Positions 17,732 to 26,473 of a DNA stretch of 64,000 bases are shown in pieces. This DNA comes from Pelotomaculum terephthalicicum JT. Its GTDB lineage: Bacteria; Bacillota; Desulfotomaculia; Desulfotomaculales; Pelotomaculaceae. How positions within the stretch are numbered: the first letter of the stretch is position 1; every line of letters starts with the position of its first letter. The notes beneath the pieces were generated by a model. That model had not been told where the DNA came from. It did no database searches and worked only from the letters and a program-made list of their open reading frames with translations. The stretch lies in contig NZ_JAKNBL010000004.1 of assembly GCF_022410535.1 (NCBI RefSeq), positions 62,001 to 126,000 on the forward strand. Reading direction: 5' to 3'. The translations under genes were made by a program, and so were the position numbers.

Positions 17732-18742
17732 ATGCTGCATGGACACCAAACCTGGGTCTTTTCCAACAAGCCCACCATTTTGTCTGCGGCAGCCGTTGGA
17801 GGACCCTTTGAGGCCAAAGGGCCCCTGGCTGAGGATTTCGATATCCTGCACGGCGATTTATGGCTCGGGCAGGATAGTTATGAGAAAGCAGAAAAAAAGA
17901 TGCTGGAAGAGGCATGTGAAACAGCAATTAAAAAGGCCGGTTTGCAAAAACAGGATCTTCAGTTCTTTCTCAGCGGAGACCTGATGAATCAGATTATCTC
18001 CAGCAGCTTTGCCGCCAGAACTTTGGCGATACCTTACCTGGGACTTTACGGAGCCTGTTCCAGTTCAATGGAGAGCCTGGCTTTGGGCTCTCTGATAATA
18101 GACAGCCAATCCGCCAATTATGTTCTCTGTGGTACTTCCAGCCACAATGCGGCAGCTGAAAAGCAATACCGGTATCCCACTGAATATGGTTCCCAAAAAC
18201 CTCCTACCGCCCAGTGGACTGTGACAGGCGCCGGTGTTGCCGTCCTTGGCTCTGAGGGAGAAGGGCCACAGGTTACTTCGGCCACCATCGGCAAAGTAGT
18301 GGATATGGGAGTAACCGACCCTTTTAATATGGGGAGCGCCATGGCGCCGGCAGCGGTAGACACCATCACGGCCCATTTCAGGGACCTGCGCGTTTCTCCC
18401 GGGGATTACGACCTGATCGCCACAGGAGACCTGGGACGGGTGGGACATAAAATTGCCGGCGATCTGTTGAAAAAACATGGCCTTGAGATTCCAGACAATA
18501 TATTTACAGACTGCGGCTTACTTATCTATTGCGAAGATCAACCTGTCGTAATGGCCGGGGGCAGCGGTTGCGGCTGCTCGGCCACCGTTGCCTACGGGCA
18601 CATATTAAACAGGATGAAAAAGGGAGAACTGAAAAAGGTTTTAATTGTTGCCACCGGGGCGCTCCTGTCTCCCTTGTCCTACCAGCAGAAGGAGAGCATT
18701 CCCGGCATCGCTCACGCTGTTTCTATTGAGTACGACCATTAG
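17732..18742 (+). CDS. spoVAD: Stage V sporulation protein AD
   Basis: Soluble SpoVA component with a thiolase-like fold that binds dipicolinic acid at the inner membrane. At 336 residues it is full length: [89 protein letters not shown]. The Cys in YGACSS is the thiolase-type position. RBS GGGGGG overlaps the spoVAC end. Central gene of the spoVAC-AD-AE trio. Confidence 0.95.
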   Translation: MLHGHQTWVFSNKPTILSAAAVGGPFEAKGPLAEDFDILHGDLWLGQDSYEKAEKKMLEEACETAIKKAGLQKQDLQFFLSGDLMNQIISSSFAARTLAIPYLGLYGACSSSMESLALGSLIIDSQSANYVLCGTSSHNAAAEKQYRYPTEYGSQKPPTAQWTVTGAGVAVLGSEGEGPQVTSATIGKVVDMGVTDPFNMGSAMAPAAVDTITAHFRDLRVSPGDYDLIATGDLGRVGHKIAGDLLKKHGLEIPDNIFTDCGLLIYCEDQPVVMAGGSGCGCSATVAYGHILNRMKKGELKKVLIVATGALLSPLSYQQKESIPGIAHAVSIEYDH

Positions 18743-18753
18743 AGGTGATTTTT

Positions 18754-19107
18754 GTGGAAGCTTATTTTTGGGCTTTTGTGGTTGGCGGGCTTATTTGTGT
18801 CATAGGGCAATTGCTACTGGATGTCGGGAAGTTTACCCCGGCCCATACCATGAGTATTCTTGTGGTGTCAGGCGCCATTCTGGATGGCCTGGGTCTTTAC
18901 GAACCACTGATTGATTTTGCCGGCGCCGGCGCCACCGTCCCCATAACCAGCTTTGGGAACGCTTTGGTGCACGGGGCCATGGCTGAAGCTGAACAAGTAG
19001 GGATTATTGGAATTCTTACCGGGATTTTTGAAGTGACCAGCGCGGGTATATCCGCCGCCATTATTTTTGGCTTTCTTGCTTCATTGCTTTTCAAGCCTAA
19101 AGGATAA
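18754..19107 (+). CDS. spoVAE: Stage V sporulation protein AE (AEb type)
   Basis: Small membrane subunit of the SpoVA complex. I start it at GTG 18754 (GAGGTG six bases upstream), giving 117 residues that begin [19 protein letters not shown] as in the family. It has three to four membrane helices and the conserved loop [21 protein letters not shown] longer frame from 18745 would add three residues and cover the ribosome site. It is followed 13 bases later by the YhcN/YlaJ lipoprotein. Confidence 0.92.
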   Translation: MEAYFWAFVVGGLICVIGQLLLDVGKFTPAHTMSILVVSGAILDGLGLYEPLIDFAGAGATVPITSFGNALVHGAMAEAEQVGIIGILTGIFEVTSAGISAAIIFGFLASLLFKPKG

Positions 19108-19120
19108 GAAAGGTGATACC

Positions 19121-19579
19121 GTGAAAATCATTCCGAAAGTTATTGTTTTGTCTCTTATATTATTAATGACGGCAGGTTGCGGTACGCTGAACTCTTCTTT
19201 AAAAAAGCCGCAGCCGGAACAGCAGATGAGCCGGGATGAAAAACAGATCCAAGTAAATCCTGAGCTTGCGGAAAAAGCAAAGAAAACAGCTGGAACGGTT
19301 AAGGGTGTCAAGGGGTGTACAGCCGTTGTGGTTAACAAAGACATATCCACTGCTATTAAAGTGAGCGGCTTTGACAGGCTGCGCTTAAAACCAATTAAAG
19401 AAGAAGTGCATAATAAAATAAAAGAATTGAACAAAGACTATAATGTACATGTTACATCAGATAAGAAACTTTTTATGCAACTGCAGCAAATAGAAAATCA
19501 AGTAAATGGGCCACAGGAGAAACCGCTGACAGATATACAAAAGAAGGTTATTAAGATAAATAAAGATATTCAAGGATGA
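19121..19579 (+). CDS. YhcN/YlaJ-family sporulation lipoprotein
   Basis: A 152-residue lipoprotein with signal helix and lipobox (LLMTAGC, Cys20), then a charged linker and the YhcN/YlaJ fold with VKGCTAVVVNKDISTAIKV and LNKDYNVHVTSDKKLF. Members are found in spore coats or inner membranes and accompany spoVA-2mob operons. I use the GTG at 19121, preceded by AAGGTG; the longer frame from 19067 overlaps spoVAE and lacks a signal. Confidence 0.85.
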   Translation: MKIIPKVIVLSLILLMTAGCGTLNSSLKKPQPEQQMSRDEKQIQVNPELAEKAKKTAGTVKGVKGCTAVVVNKDISTAIKVSGFDRLRLKPIKEEVHNKIKELNKDYNVHVTSDKKLFMQLQQIENQVNGPQEKPLTDIQKKVIKINKDIQG

Positions 19580-19585
19580 AATCTC

Positions 19586-20740
19586 ATGAACTTGCAAAAA
19601 ATCGCCATGCCATTAATAATTGCCACTGCAGCAGTAATTATGGGAACGTCAACCTGTAAAGCTGCTGATACAACTTCCCTGGAAAATGAATTGCAAGCCA
19701 AGGTCAAGGAAATTTACGATGTCCGTGCCCTTGCCATTATTACGGGCGCCGATCCCGGACCGGCCCTGGCCTATTTTGACACCACGGCCCAACTGGGTCG
19801 CTGGGCTCTTTCGCACGAGCAGACCAGGCTGAATTTTATACAGTCGTGGGCTGAAAAGCGGGGTGTGCGTTTCACTGAGGCCACGCCTTCACTACACATT
19901 CCCTGGTCGCGGGTACAGGAAGACACCGCCGAATTTATTGTTTCCCAAACCCTCCAGTTGGGCTATGTTTATCCCAAAGACCCTACCGTAAACCGCTTTG
20001 GTATTGGCACCCGGCATTGGATAAAGCTGGCGCGCAAGGATGGGAAATGGCTCATCCGGCAAGATTTTTATACCGATGGCCTGTTTGATGATGCCAAAGC
20101 GCCCGACCCCACACCGGCAGACGGTAATGCCTCCATAGAACCGGTTGAACAATCCGCGTCCATAAAAAACGATTCCCACGCTGTTCTCGACCGGGAGGGA
20201 GCAGCCCGGTACGCGGATGAGTACGCCGGCCTGGCCTGGGGCGCCGGCAACGATCATAATTATAACCCGCGTTACGGCAACCTGAACGACATAGGCGGGG
20301 ACTGCACAAATTTTGTATCCCAGTGCCTGGGGGATAAATCAGGAGGTAAACTCCCCATGGACGGCGCCTGGTACTACCGCCATGATCGAGAAGGCGGCTC
20401 AGGCAGTCTGGCCTGGGTGCAAGCCGAAGCCTTTGCCGAGTGGCTCTCATACAGCGGGCGGGGGCAACGGATAGCCTGGGGCACCTTCCCGGAAATGAAT
20501 CAGCCTGACGCTAAATTTTCCTGTGGAGCTGTGCGGGAACTGCAAAAAGGGGATGTAATCGGTTATGAAGAGAATGGATATATTGAACATTTTGCTATTG
20601 TAGTAGGGACCGACTCGAAGGGATATCCAGTAGTGAATGCCCATACGGTAGACCGCTACCATTCCCCCTGGGACATGGGTTGTGATAAAACGACCGTTTT
20701 TCACCTTTTTCGCATCAATGATGCATCATTGATTAGGTAA
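19586..20740 (+). CDS. Secreted amidase-domain protein (Amidase_6), last gene of spoVA-type operon
   Basis: A 384-residue protein with a signal peptide (residues 1-26, ending TCKA) and two parts. Residues 35-180 form a domain with LARKDGKWLIRQDFYTDGLF. The C-terminal part is a papain-like amidase: YNPRYGNLNDIGGDCTNFVS with nucleophile Cys near 239, then QKGDVIGYEENGYIEHFAIV with His near 335, and HTVDRYHSPW. The domain is found in cell-wall or spore-cortex hydrolases. RBS AGGATGA. It follows the lipoprotein by six bases, so it is in the same operon. Substrate not known. Confidence 0.8.
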   Translation: MNLQKIAMPLIIATAAVIMGTSTCKAADTTSLENELQAKVKEIYDVRALAIITGADPGPALAYFDTTAQLGRWALSHEQTRLNFIQSWAEKRGVRFTEATPSLHIPWSRVQEDTAEFIVSQTLQLGYVYPKDPTVNRFGIGTRHWIKLARKDGKWLIRQDFYTDGLFDDAKAPDPTPADGNASIEPVEQSASIKNDSHAVLDREGAARYADEYAGLAWGAGNDHNYNPRYGNLNDIGGDCTNFVSQCLGDKSGGKLPMDGAWYYRHDREGGSGSLAWVQAEAFAEWLSYSGRGQRIAWGTFPEMNQPDAKFSCGAVRELQKGDVIGYEENGYIEHFAIVVGTDSKGYPVVNAHTVDRYHSPWDMGCDKTTVFHLFRINDASLIR

Positions 20741-20807
20741 AATTCCACCCTTCATACTGCATAAGCATCAAATCCGATGAAGTTCCAGAATAACGCGTCA
20801 GTAATGT

Positions 20808-21659
20808 CTAATAAACGCCCGGTTTGTTATATTCAATATCTATAATTTCTAAATCAAACCAATTGTAATCTCCTGTATCCAATTTCCAGATAACTTCCCC
20901 TCTGGCAGGAATCCTGATACCATTAAACTCCTTATTTTCTCCCATGAGAACTGACCAGGTTTTCATAAGATACTGGCCATTAAATTCCCCGTATCTTTCA
21001 GCAACCAGGCTAAGAACCTCACCCTTCTCGTTAAACGTAAATACCCCTGACGCGGTTATCCCCGCGTAGCTCATGGTAGCCCTTGCTGAATTGGCATCGA
21101 TTTCTTCCCATTTTATGTAACTGCTCAAAGCCGCGGTTGGAAACCACGCCGTCTCAGCCAGATATCGCAACATCGCGCCCTGATCAATTTCTTTTCCCTT
21201 GGCATCCGCAACTTTAATCAACGAAAGAACCTTAATGAGCATGTGTCCTTTGCCTTTATTATACATGTCTCTTCCTGTAAAGTATAAAAGTGGCGCCATT
21301 CTGACCTTGGCTTTCCATATAAATCCCGGTTCATCTATCGTAAAGTATTGTTCCGCTTCAGCAGGCATCCATGCCCCGTCTTCTTTCAATCTCATAAATA
21401 CACTTTGCCTTAAACGAACCGTTCTGATTCTTTCCTTGCCAACCACCTGGGACTGCACCAGCCATTTTTGAACGATGGGCGGCAACCCTTCCAAATCAGC
21501 TTTTTGAATAATCTCACCTTGATTATTCACATTATTAAAAAGTTCTCCAACTTCTCTTTTTACATTTTGGTTGAACCGAAAATCCGCTATAAATGAAACT
21601 GCTAGAATCAAGATTATGAATGCCAAAATAATTAACGCTACAAGCATAGCTTTGGGCAT
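20808..21659 (-). CDS. DUF6544-family membrane-anchored protein
   Basis: A 283-residue protein with one N-terminal membrane helix (LVALIILAFIILILAVSFIA) and a long extracytoplasmic domain with LPPIVQKWLVQSQVVGKERI, RLKEDGAWMPAEAEQYFTID, AETAWFPTAALSSYIKWEEI, GVFTFNEKGEVLSL and the end WFDLEIIDIEYNKPGVY. This matches the DUF6544 (earlier DUF6920) pattern; the function is unknown. Convergent with the spoVA-type operon. Pieces of a relative lie at 13830-13910. Confidence 0.75.
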   Translation of the reverse strand: MPKAMLVALIILAFIILILAVSFIADFRFNQNVKREVGELFNNVNNQGEIIQKADLEGLPPIVQKWLVQSQVVGKERIRTVRLRQSVFMRLKEDGAWMPAEAEQYFTIDEPGFIWKAKVRMAPLLYFTGRDMYNKGKGHMLIKVLSLIKVADAKGKEIDQGAMLRYLAETAWFPTAALSSYIKWEEIDANSARATMSYAGITASGVFTFNEKGEVLSLVAERYGEFNGQYLMKTWSVLMGENKEFNGIRIPARGEVIWKLDTGDYNWFDLEIIDIEYNKPGVY

Positions 21660-21802
21660 ATAAGCAACTCCCTTAATTATTCATTTAATTCCCGTATAAA
21701 ACAATGAACACAAAGCTAACCACTGTCAACCGGTAAAAATAGCCTACTTGTAAGTACTATTTATAGTTTATCTATTCTCACAAATTTTAAATAAGCTTAA
21801 GA

Positions 21803-22366
21803 TTACAACAAAAAATCCACTGCGTTCCACCAGCGGATTTGCCTAGAATATATCTCGCTTACTTGTATGCCAGTATAAGTCCGGCGAAACCGGCACCGGA
21901 TTGCAATATCTATAAAAGCTACTATTGAGCTGATTATAAATAGCTGAACTGCAACAGTGAGGATTGATTTAGACGGTATGTTTAAGGAAGTGTCAACAAC
22001 CGGCACGTCCTTGGAGCCTGATGGATACACTTTAATATAATAAGTGCCGGACTGAGCAGGAAAGTATTCGGTAAAGTCACGGTAAGCAAGACCTCTGACG
22101 ATAATTTTTTCGTTGGCATAAACATCTAAGGGCGGAGCGTCCGGGCAAGCATTCATTATTCGAATACAGGAAGACATAATATCAGCCTTGCTCAGGACTT
22201 TCCCGCGAAAAATCCCGGCAGTTTTCTCCCACAGCCAGGCCAGGTCTGCGACGGCTTCCAGGGTCACGTCCAGTACGGGTAAAAAGATTGGTATGGTAAA
22301 CCCTCTTCCATTTTTTCTTATCCGCACAAAAACAAAGTAACTGCGGCGTGGCATGCTAGTCCACAT
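21803..22366 (-). CDS. Small conserved protein joined to a DUF4397 domain
   Basis: A 187-residue frame of two unrelated parts. Residues 5-50 (RRSYFVFVRIRKNGRGFTIP, TLEAVADLAWLWEKTAG) look like a small protein that often follows SHOCT-like/DUF2089 genes. Residues 62-140 match DUF4397: CIRIMNACPDAPPLDVYANE, YRDFTEYFPAQSGTYYIKVY, SKSILTVAV. The last 45 residues do not fit the domain and may come from a frameshift. It overlaps the SHOCT-like gene by a few bases. The join looks accidental (a deletion fusing two genes), so the product may be non-functional. Confidence 0.5.
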   Translation of the reverse strand: MWTSMPRRSYFVFVRIRKNGRGFTIPIFLPVLDVTLEAVADLAWLWEKTAGIFRGKVLSKADIMSSCIRIMNACPDAPPLDVYANEKIIVRGLAYRDFTEYFPAQSGTYYIKVYPSGSKDVPVVDTSLNIPSKSILTVAVQLFIISSIVAFIDIAIRCRFRRTYTGIQVSEIYSRQIRWWNAVDFLL

Positions 22367-22766
22367 AGACCTCCACCCTTACTCTTCCTTCTTCCTGGTC
22401 CTCAACGTCGATGTCGACCAATTTTTCATCTACCAGGCCCTGGTCGATAATCTGAATCAATTCTTCCAGGTTCATACTGGTAAGATCTATCCCTTTCTTT
22501 TGCATCTCCAAGCGCGCGTCCTCCGGGATAAACTTCATGCCAAAGACGGCGACCTTGGAAAAAGCCTTCATCAGTTTCAAGGGAATGTTGATATTTACTT
22601 TCTTTGTTTTGTCCCCGCTCACGCGCACCCGGAGAAACCTATCAGGGCCGGGGGAGGATGGCTTTTCCTCCGTCTCTTCCAGCGCTTTCAGCAAATCCAT
22701 ACCTTCGGCAGGAGTGATTTTCCCCTCCTGGATCATTTCCAAAATTTTAATTTTTTCGCTGTTCAT
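22356..22766 (-). CDS. SHOCT-like/YvlB-type protein
   Basis: A 136-residue soluble protein. The N-terminal 30 residues form a short SHOCT-like helix pair (KILEMIQEGKITPAEGMDLL KALEE). A DUF2089-neighbour domain follows (FLRVRVSGDKTKKVNINIPL, ARLEMQKKGIDLTSMNLEEL) and an acidic beta tail. The ATG at 22766 has AAAGGAG nine bases upstream. It is directly downstream of the DUF2089 regulator; the two similar ..GEITP.DA/EG.. helices suggest interaction or shared ancestry. Confidence 0.75.
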   Translation of the reverse strand: MNSEKIKILEMIQEGKITPAEGMDLLKALEETEEKPSSPGPDRFLRVRVSGDKTKKVNINIPLKLMKAFSKVAVFGMKFIPEDARLEMQKKGIDLTSMNLEELIQIIDQGLVDEKLVDIDVEDQEEGRVRVEVYVD

Positions 22767-22799
22767 TTGACTTAACTCCTTTCCAATCATTACAGAAGA

Positions 22800-23183
22800 C
22801 TACTTTCCGGCTTTTTTAAGCTGCCGGATCGCGTCCTGGGGAGTGATTTCCCCTTTGTCCAGGGAGAGTAGTATTTTTTCACGGCTTTCCCTGTCTCCCT
22901 GGAGGTCAACCTTTTCCGCCCGGTAGCCTAAAGCCTGAATAACCCCCTCCAGGCGGTTTCTGACCGTGGGATAGGAAATGCCCAGTTCTTTCTCTACGTC
23001 TTTTATATTACCCCGGCATTTAATAAAGACTTCGATAAACTCCACCTGCTCATTTGGAAGGCGGCAGAATTTGCATGTGTCAAATTCACCTTCCAGATTT
23101 GTCTGACAGTGCGTACAGGTTAGTTTGCTCACCAGCATTTCGTAGCTGCAGACGGGGCAGCGGCCCGGATACCTGTATCTGAT
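22800..23183 (-). CDS. DUF2089 zinc-ribbon regulator, probably with an ATC start
   Basis: A zinc-ribbon plus helix-turn-helix protein. From the first ATG (23138) it would lose part of the ribbon. The frame continues upstream with RYRYPGRCPVCSYEMLVSKL and a full C-x2-C ... C-x2-C set (CPVC, CTHC, CKFC). No ATG, GTG or TTG exists between this and an in-frame TAA. The codon after the TAA is ATC at 23183, seven bases from GGAGGT, so a rare ATC start is the best explanation (127 residues). The HTH is ELGISYPTVRNRLEGVIQAL. It probably regulates its own small operon. Confidence 0.7.
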   Translation of the reverse strand: MRYRYPGRCPVCSYEMLVSKLTCTHCQTNLEGEFDTCKFCRLPNEQVEFIEVFIKCRGNIKDVEKELGISYPTVRNRLEGVIQALGYRAEKVDLQGDRESREKILLSLDKGEITPQDAIRQLKKAGK

Positions 23184-23198
23184 TTAATTCACCTCCAA

Positions 23199-23231
23199 AC
23201 AGTGCTTTTTTAAACAGTGCTTTTTTAACCG
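23199..23231. repeat. Tandem repeat upstream of the DUF2089 gene
   Basis: AACAGTGCTTTTTTAA occurs twice in tandem (about 23198-23230), directly upstream of the ribosome site of the DUF2089 gene. Repeats at this position often bind a regulator; the DUF2089 protein itself is a candidate. Confidence 0.45.
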
Positions 23232-23288
23232 ATTTTTATATTCTCAAGAATAATATAGCGCAGCTTATTTATAATATCAATATATTGT

Positions 23289-23322
23289 TTAATATTATTA
23301 ATGTACTGATTAATAATATTAA
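23289..23322. repeat. Perfect A+T-rich inverted repeat
   Basis: TTAATATTATTAAT (23289-23302) and ATTAATAATATTAA (23309-23322) form a 14-bp perfect inverted repeat around GTACTG. It lies about 110 bases upstream of the DUF2089 start and may be an operator or a UP-like promoter element. Confidence 0.5.
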
Positions 23323-23712
23323 TATAAGGATTATAGCCAATTACTATTCGTGGGTCAAATACAAAAAAAAGGCTGTTCCATTCCTTCGAACTCGCCTGGA
23401 AGCTTTACTTATCTTTATTATGCACTATGCCGACCACAGCCCACGCAAATCTCCTAGACTTCCCTTATCTGTCCCAGAATAGTCGGATCTTTTATTTTGA
23501 CATCCTCGGTAAGGAAAATAATCTTTGATATTATCTCGGCTGTTTTTGGGTCGTCATCTAAAAAGGAAGGAAATATGGCCTCTGTGCTGTAAATGAACAG
23601 ATAATATAATACTGGAGGATTAAAAAGTAGCCTTCTGAGTTGCTCATTTCCTTTTCCAACTGTTATTACTGAACTTCAGACTGGGGTTTGGGTGTCCTTA
23701 AATATTTTACAC
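23323..23712. other. Gene-free stretch with a short unrecognised remnant
   Basis: No intact gene is seen. On the minus strand, about 23580-23455, one frame reads PSFLDDDPKTAEIISKIIFL, TEDVKIKDPTILGQIREV, which looks like the end of a protein I do not recognise, without a start. The rest has no visible structure. Confidence 0.35.
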
Positions 23713-23799
23713 TCATCCATAAGTGAAAATTCCTGATATTCCGGTGAAGACCAGCGCCACAAGGTTTGTGCCGAGGGCCTTGTGCTGTCCCATTTTCAA
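23713..23799 (-). pseudogene. 28-residue TauE/SafE permease fragment
   Basis: The minus strand reads LKMGQHKALGTNLVALVFTG, ISGIFTYG and a stop. This aligns with KMGQLKAHGTSLVSLVFTGI of the truncated TauE/SafE gene at 14029. It starts at the stop codon of the GGDEF-HD-GYP gene, so the end of that gene is also a recombination joint. Confidence 0.65.
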
Positions 23800-25148
23800 A
23801 TTGATACGGGGATAGAAAAGATATTAAAAATTTGTAAAAAGCTCAATACCAGTTGAGGATCGAACTGGCTTCCGGCGCACCTCTTTATTTCCATAATGGC
23901 CCTTTCATGGGGCATTGCCCTACGGTATGGCCGGTTGCTTGTCATCGCGTCGTAAGCATCTGCAATGGCCAGAATGCGGCACTCCAGAGGTATTTCCTTT
24001 CCCTTTGAGCCAAGGGGGTAGCCTCTTCCATCCCACCACTCGTGGTGTTTAAGAATCCAGTCTGCAATTGGGGCCAGGTCGGGCGCTGACTGTGCGATAC
24101 GATGACCGATTTCAGTGTGCCTTTGCATTTCTTTGAATTCCTCAGAAGTTAAGGGGCCAGGCTTAAAAAGAATTCGGTCGGGTATCCCTACCTTGCCAAT
24201 GTCGTGAAACTGAGCTAATAGTCTGAGGTCAGTTATCTTGTGCTCCGAGAAGCCAATCAATTTTCCTAAACCTACCACCAAATCCTGCAGGCGGTCTGCA
24301 TGACCTTCCGTTATAAAGTCTCTCTCCTTCAATGCGTTCATAAGGGTTTGCACTATAGCGCTGCGGGCACTCTTGCTTTGATGGAGTTTCTCACGGTACA
24401 TATTATTGTCAGCTTCTCTATAAAGATCGCGGATACGCGATGCATCGCTGGTTGCGGCCCCTGTCGATATACTTAGAGGTAGTTCAGGGTGGGTGGCGTT
24501 GTAACCTTCGACGGATTTTCGAATTCTCTCACAGGTTTTCTCAACAGAGCTGCTGTTGCAGTTCGGCAGTAGCGCGGCAAATTCATCGCCGCCGATGCGG
24601 GCCACTGTGTCACCTTCCCGCAACGATTGTTTAAGAACTCCGGCAACCGCAAGAAGCAGCGCGTCCCCCCTGTCGTGCCCCAGGGTATCGTTGACAAGTT
24701 TAAGTCCGTCCACGTCGCAGACGATTATACTTAGAGGGCCCGGGCAGATTCTCTCGCAGCGCTGCATTTCATGTTTAAAATAAGTTCTGTTGTATAGTCC
24801 GGTCAGCGAGTCATACAAGCTAAGGGCCTTGAGTTGCTCCTCTATCTTCTTACGCTCGGTAATGTCTATCAAAATCCCGCGTAAACCGGCGGGTTTGTTG
24901 CCTTTTATAATAAGAGACGCGTGTATCGCAATTTGAACGGTGGAACCGTCCCGCCTTTGTGCTGTATATTCATCTTCTCCAATTTTTTCTCCGTTTAAGA
25001 TTCTCAATATATTCTGTCTAGCCCTGTCTCTGTCTTCCGGAACAATAAAATCCAGGACATTGATTCCCTTTTCAAACTCCTCTCTTGTACCGTCAAACAA
25101 AATGAACGCGCTCTGATTCCCCCTACCGAAGATTTGATGCGTGAACAT
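23796..25148 (-). CDS. PAS-GGDEF-HD-GYP cyclic-di-GMP signalling protein
   Basis: A 450-residue protein with a partial PAS domain (about 1-100), a diguanylate cyclase domain with intact GGDEF (186-190, RIGGDEFAALLP), and an HD-GYP phosphodiesterase domain with HDIGKVGIPD (HD at 315-316), HHEWWDGRGYP (368-378). Both catalytic motifs are complete, so it could make and degrade cyclic di-GMP (or cGAMP). The PAS domain starts part-way, and no transmembrane sensor precedes it. The upstream sequence does not resemble a PAS start, so the N-terminus may have been lost. Its last codons abut a permease fragment. Confidence 0.85.
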   Translation of the reverse strand: MFTHQIFGRGNQSAFILFDGTREEFEKGINVLDFIVPEDRDRARQNILRILNGEKIGEDEYTAQRRDGSTVQIAIHASLIIKGNKPAGLRGILIDITERKKIEEQLKALSLYDSLTGLYNRTYFKHEMQRCERICPGPLSIIVCDVDGLKLVNDTLGHDRGDALLLAVAGVLKQSLREGDTVARIGGDEFAALLPNCNSSSVEKTCERIRKSVEGYNATHPELPLSISTGAATSDASRIRDLYREADNNMYREKLHQSKSARSAIVQTLMNALKERDFITEGHADRLQDLVVGLGKLIGFSEHKITDLRLLAQFHDIGKVGIPDRILFKPGPLTSEEFKEMQRHTEIGHRIAQSAPDLAPIADWILKHHEWWDGRGYPLGSKGKEIPLECRILAIADAYDAMTSNRPYRRAMPHERAIMEIKRCAGSQFDPQLVLSFLQIFNIFSIPVSI

Positions 25149-25189
25149 GGTATGCTAAAACGTATTTTATTGATTTCGGGTTTTTTTGT

Positions 25190-25218
25190 ATAAGAAAAGA
25201 GCCCGATGAAGGCTCTTA
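25190..25218 (-). terminator. Rho-independent terminator
   Basis: On the minus strand AAGAGCC (25217-25211 complement) pairs with GGCTCTT across a seven-base loop, followed by TTCTTATAC. It would end transcription from the minus-strand genes upstream. Confidence 0.6.
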
Positions 25219-25350
25219 AAGATATTCACGAATAATAAAACCGCTTCGGTTAGAAACGGTTATCGGTGCGCGCCAGCCCTGGTTTTTTATTATTTTCGCC
25301 AGCAGTTGAATCTGCTTGTCCGGGTGAGTACCGGAGGCTCTTCTGGTCAT
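25216..25350 (-). pseudogene. ParB-like nuclease domain fragment
   Basis: A 44-residue frame, MTRRASGTHPDKQIQLLAKI, IKNQGWRAPITVSNRSGFII, then a stop. It matches the start of ParB/Spo0J-type domains (..HP..QI..LA..I...G...PI.V...G.I..G), which should continue with GHGR. Fragments like this are common near phage or plasmid remnants. Too short to work as a partition protein. Confidence 0.5.
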
Positions 25351-25404
25351 ACTTCAATTGCGATTCCCTGCCGGACAGCCTATTTATTAATCCTAACTTA
25401 ATAT

Positions 25405-25698
25405 TTAAGCGTTTAAGCGTTGCCTTATTTCTTCAGCAATTATCTCAATATCAACGTTTCCATCGTCGGAGTATACACTTTTACATTCTAACCTATACTC
25501 GGGAATTGTTTCCGCCGCTTCCCTTACCCTGAATAAAGGAGACAGCGCTGTATATTCAATCACATCTTTAGTATATTTATATTCAGCCCTCATGATAATG
25601 GTTTTTGCAAACAACTTAAGCAAATCTTCATTGTTATCGCCGCGAATTAAATCCCTTTGGATGTTAAACTTACCAATCCTATTTATTAAATCGCTCAC
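25405..25698 (-). CDS. Small hypothetical protein
   Basis: I do not recognise this protein. From the GTG at 25698 (GAGG eight bases upstream) it has 97 residues, beginning MSDLINRIGKFNIQRDLIRG and ending IEIIAEEIRQRLNA. The mix of charged helix and a central aromatic stretch (AEYKYTKDVIEYTALSPLF) suggests a soluble alpha/beta protein. A TTGACA-like hexamer lies just upstream. Followed by a ParB remnant and terminator. Confidence 0.5.
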   Translation of the reverse strand: MSDLINRIGKFNIQRDLIRGDNNEDLLKLFAKTIIMRAEYKYTKDVIEYTALSPLFRVREAAETIPEYRLECKSVYSDDGNVDIEIIAEEIRQRLNA

Positions 25699-25831
25699 AA
25701 ATAAAACCTCGTCTACTCTTAATGTCAATGAACAAACTAATGATATTTTAGATTTGTCAAATTGTCAAGTTATGGCCAAACAATATCCTTCACCCAACTC
25801 GGTGATGGGTAAATTAATGCGCCTTATTCGC

Positions 25832-26194
25832 TCATCCGCACTTGTAAGCAAAAAACAGTACCAGTAATATAACTGCGAACACTAATACAGCATCCGTCCA
25901 AATTTTTGCTTTTCGAACTAAATGCATGGCCTTAAAATGCGCCTCTGAGACAACAGGTGCAGGTATCATCTTTAAAATAAATTCCGCCCCGAGCGGAATG
26001 AGGAGCATATCATCGATGTAACCGAGTCCGGGAATAACGAAGTCGGGAAGGAAGTCAACGGGACTTATAACATAGGCCGCCAGCAGCATGAGCAATGCTT
26101 TTGCCAGCCAGGGGACCCGCGGATCCTTGCTTGCGTAATAAAGTGTAAATATATCAGACTTCAGCCTTTTAATCCAATACCATAAACTTTTCAA
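25832..26194 (-). CDS. YkvA/DUF1232 membrane protein
   Basis: A 120-residue protein with the DUF1232 core DPRVPWLAKALLMLLAAYVI and SPVDFLPDFVIPGLGYIDDM, found in small membrane proteins of unknown function, and a second C-terminal helix (WTDAVLVFAVILLVLFFAY). I start at TTG 26194, preceded by AAAGGGG; the longer frame from 26230 has no ribosome site. Its 3' end is echoed at 13787-13831. Confidence 0.75.
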   Translation of the reverse strand: MKSLWYWIKRLKSDIFTLYYASKDPRVPWLAKALLMLLAAYVISPVDFLPDFVIPGLGYIDDMLLIPLGAEFILKMIPAPVVSEAHFKAMHLVRKAKIWTDAVLVFAVILLVLFFAYKCG

Positions 26195-26473
26195 TAGAGA
26201 TCCCCTTTCAAAGAGTCCCCGGCAAGACAAGCCTTAATACCGGCGGGAACCTTCCAAAGTAATAGTCTGCTCATGAGACTACTTGTTTATATTTCCGGCT
26301 TAAATACGCTATACTTACGAACTCATCCCGGCAAATTGGGATTGGATTTTGACAGCTGCCTGGTTCAAAAAATGGTGTGCTGCGCTGAAACAGTACACCA
26401 TAATTATACACCTGTGTATTATGTAATATAAAATATCCTGGCGCAATCTGATGAATGCCCGCTCCTGACTCGA

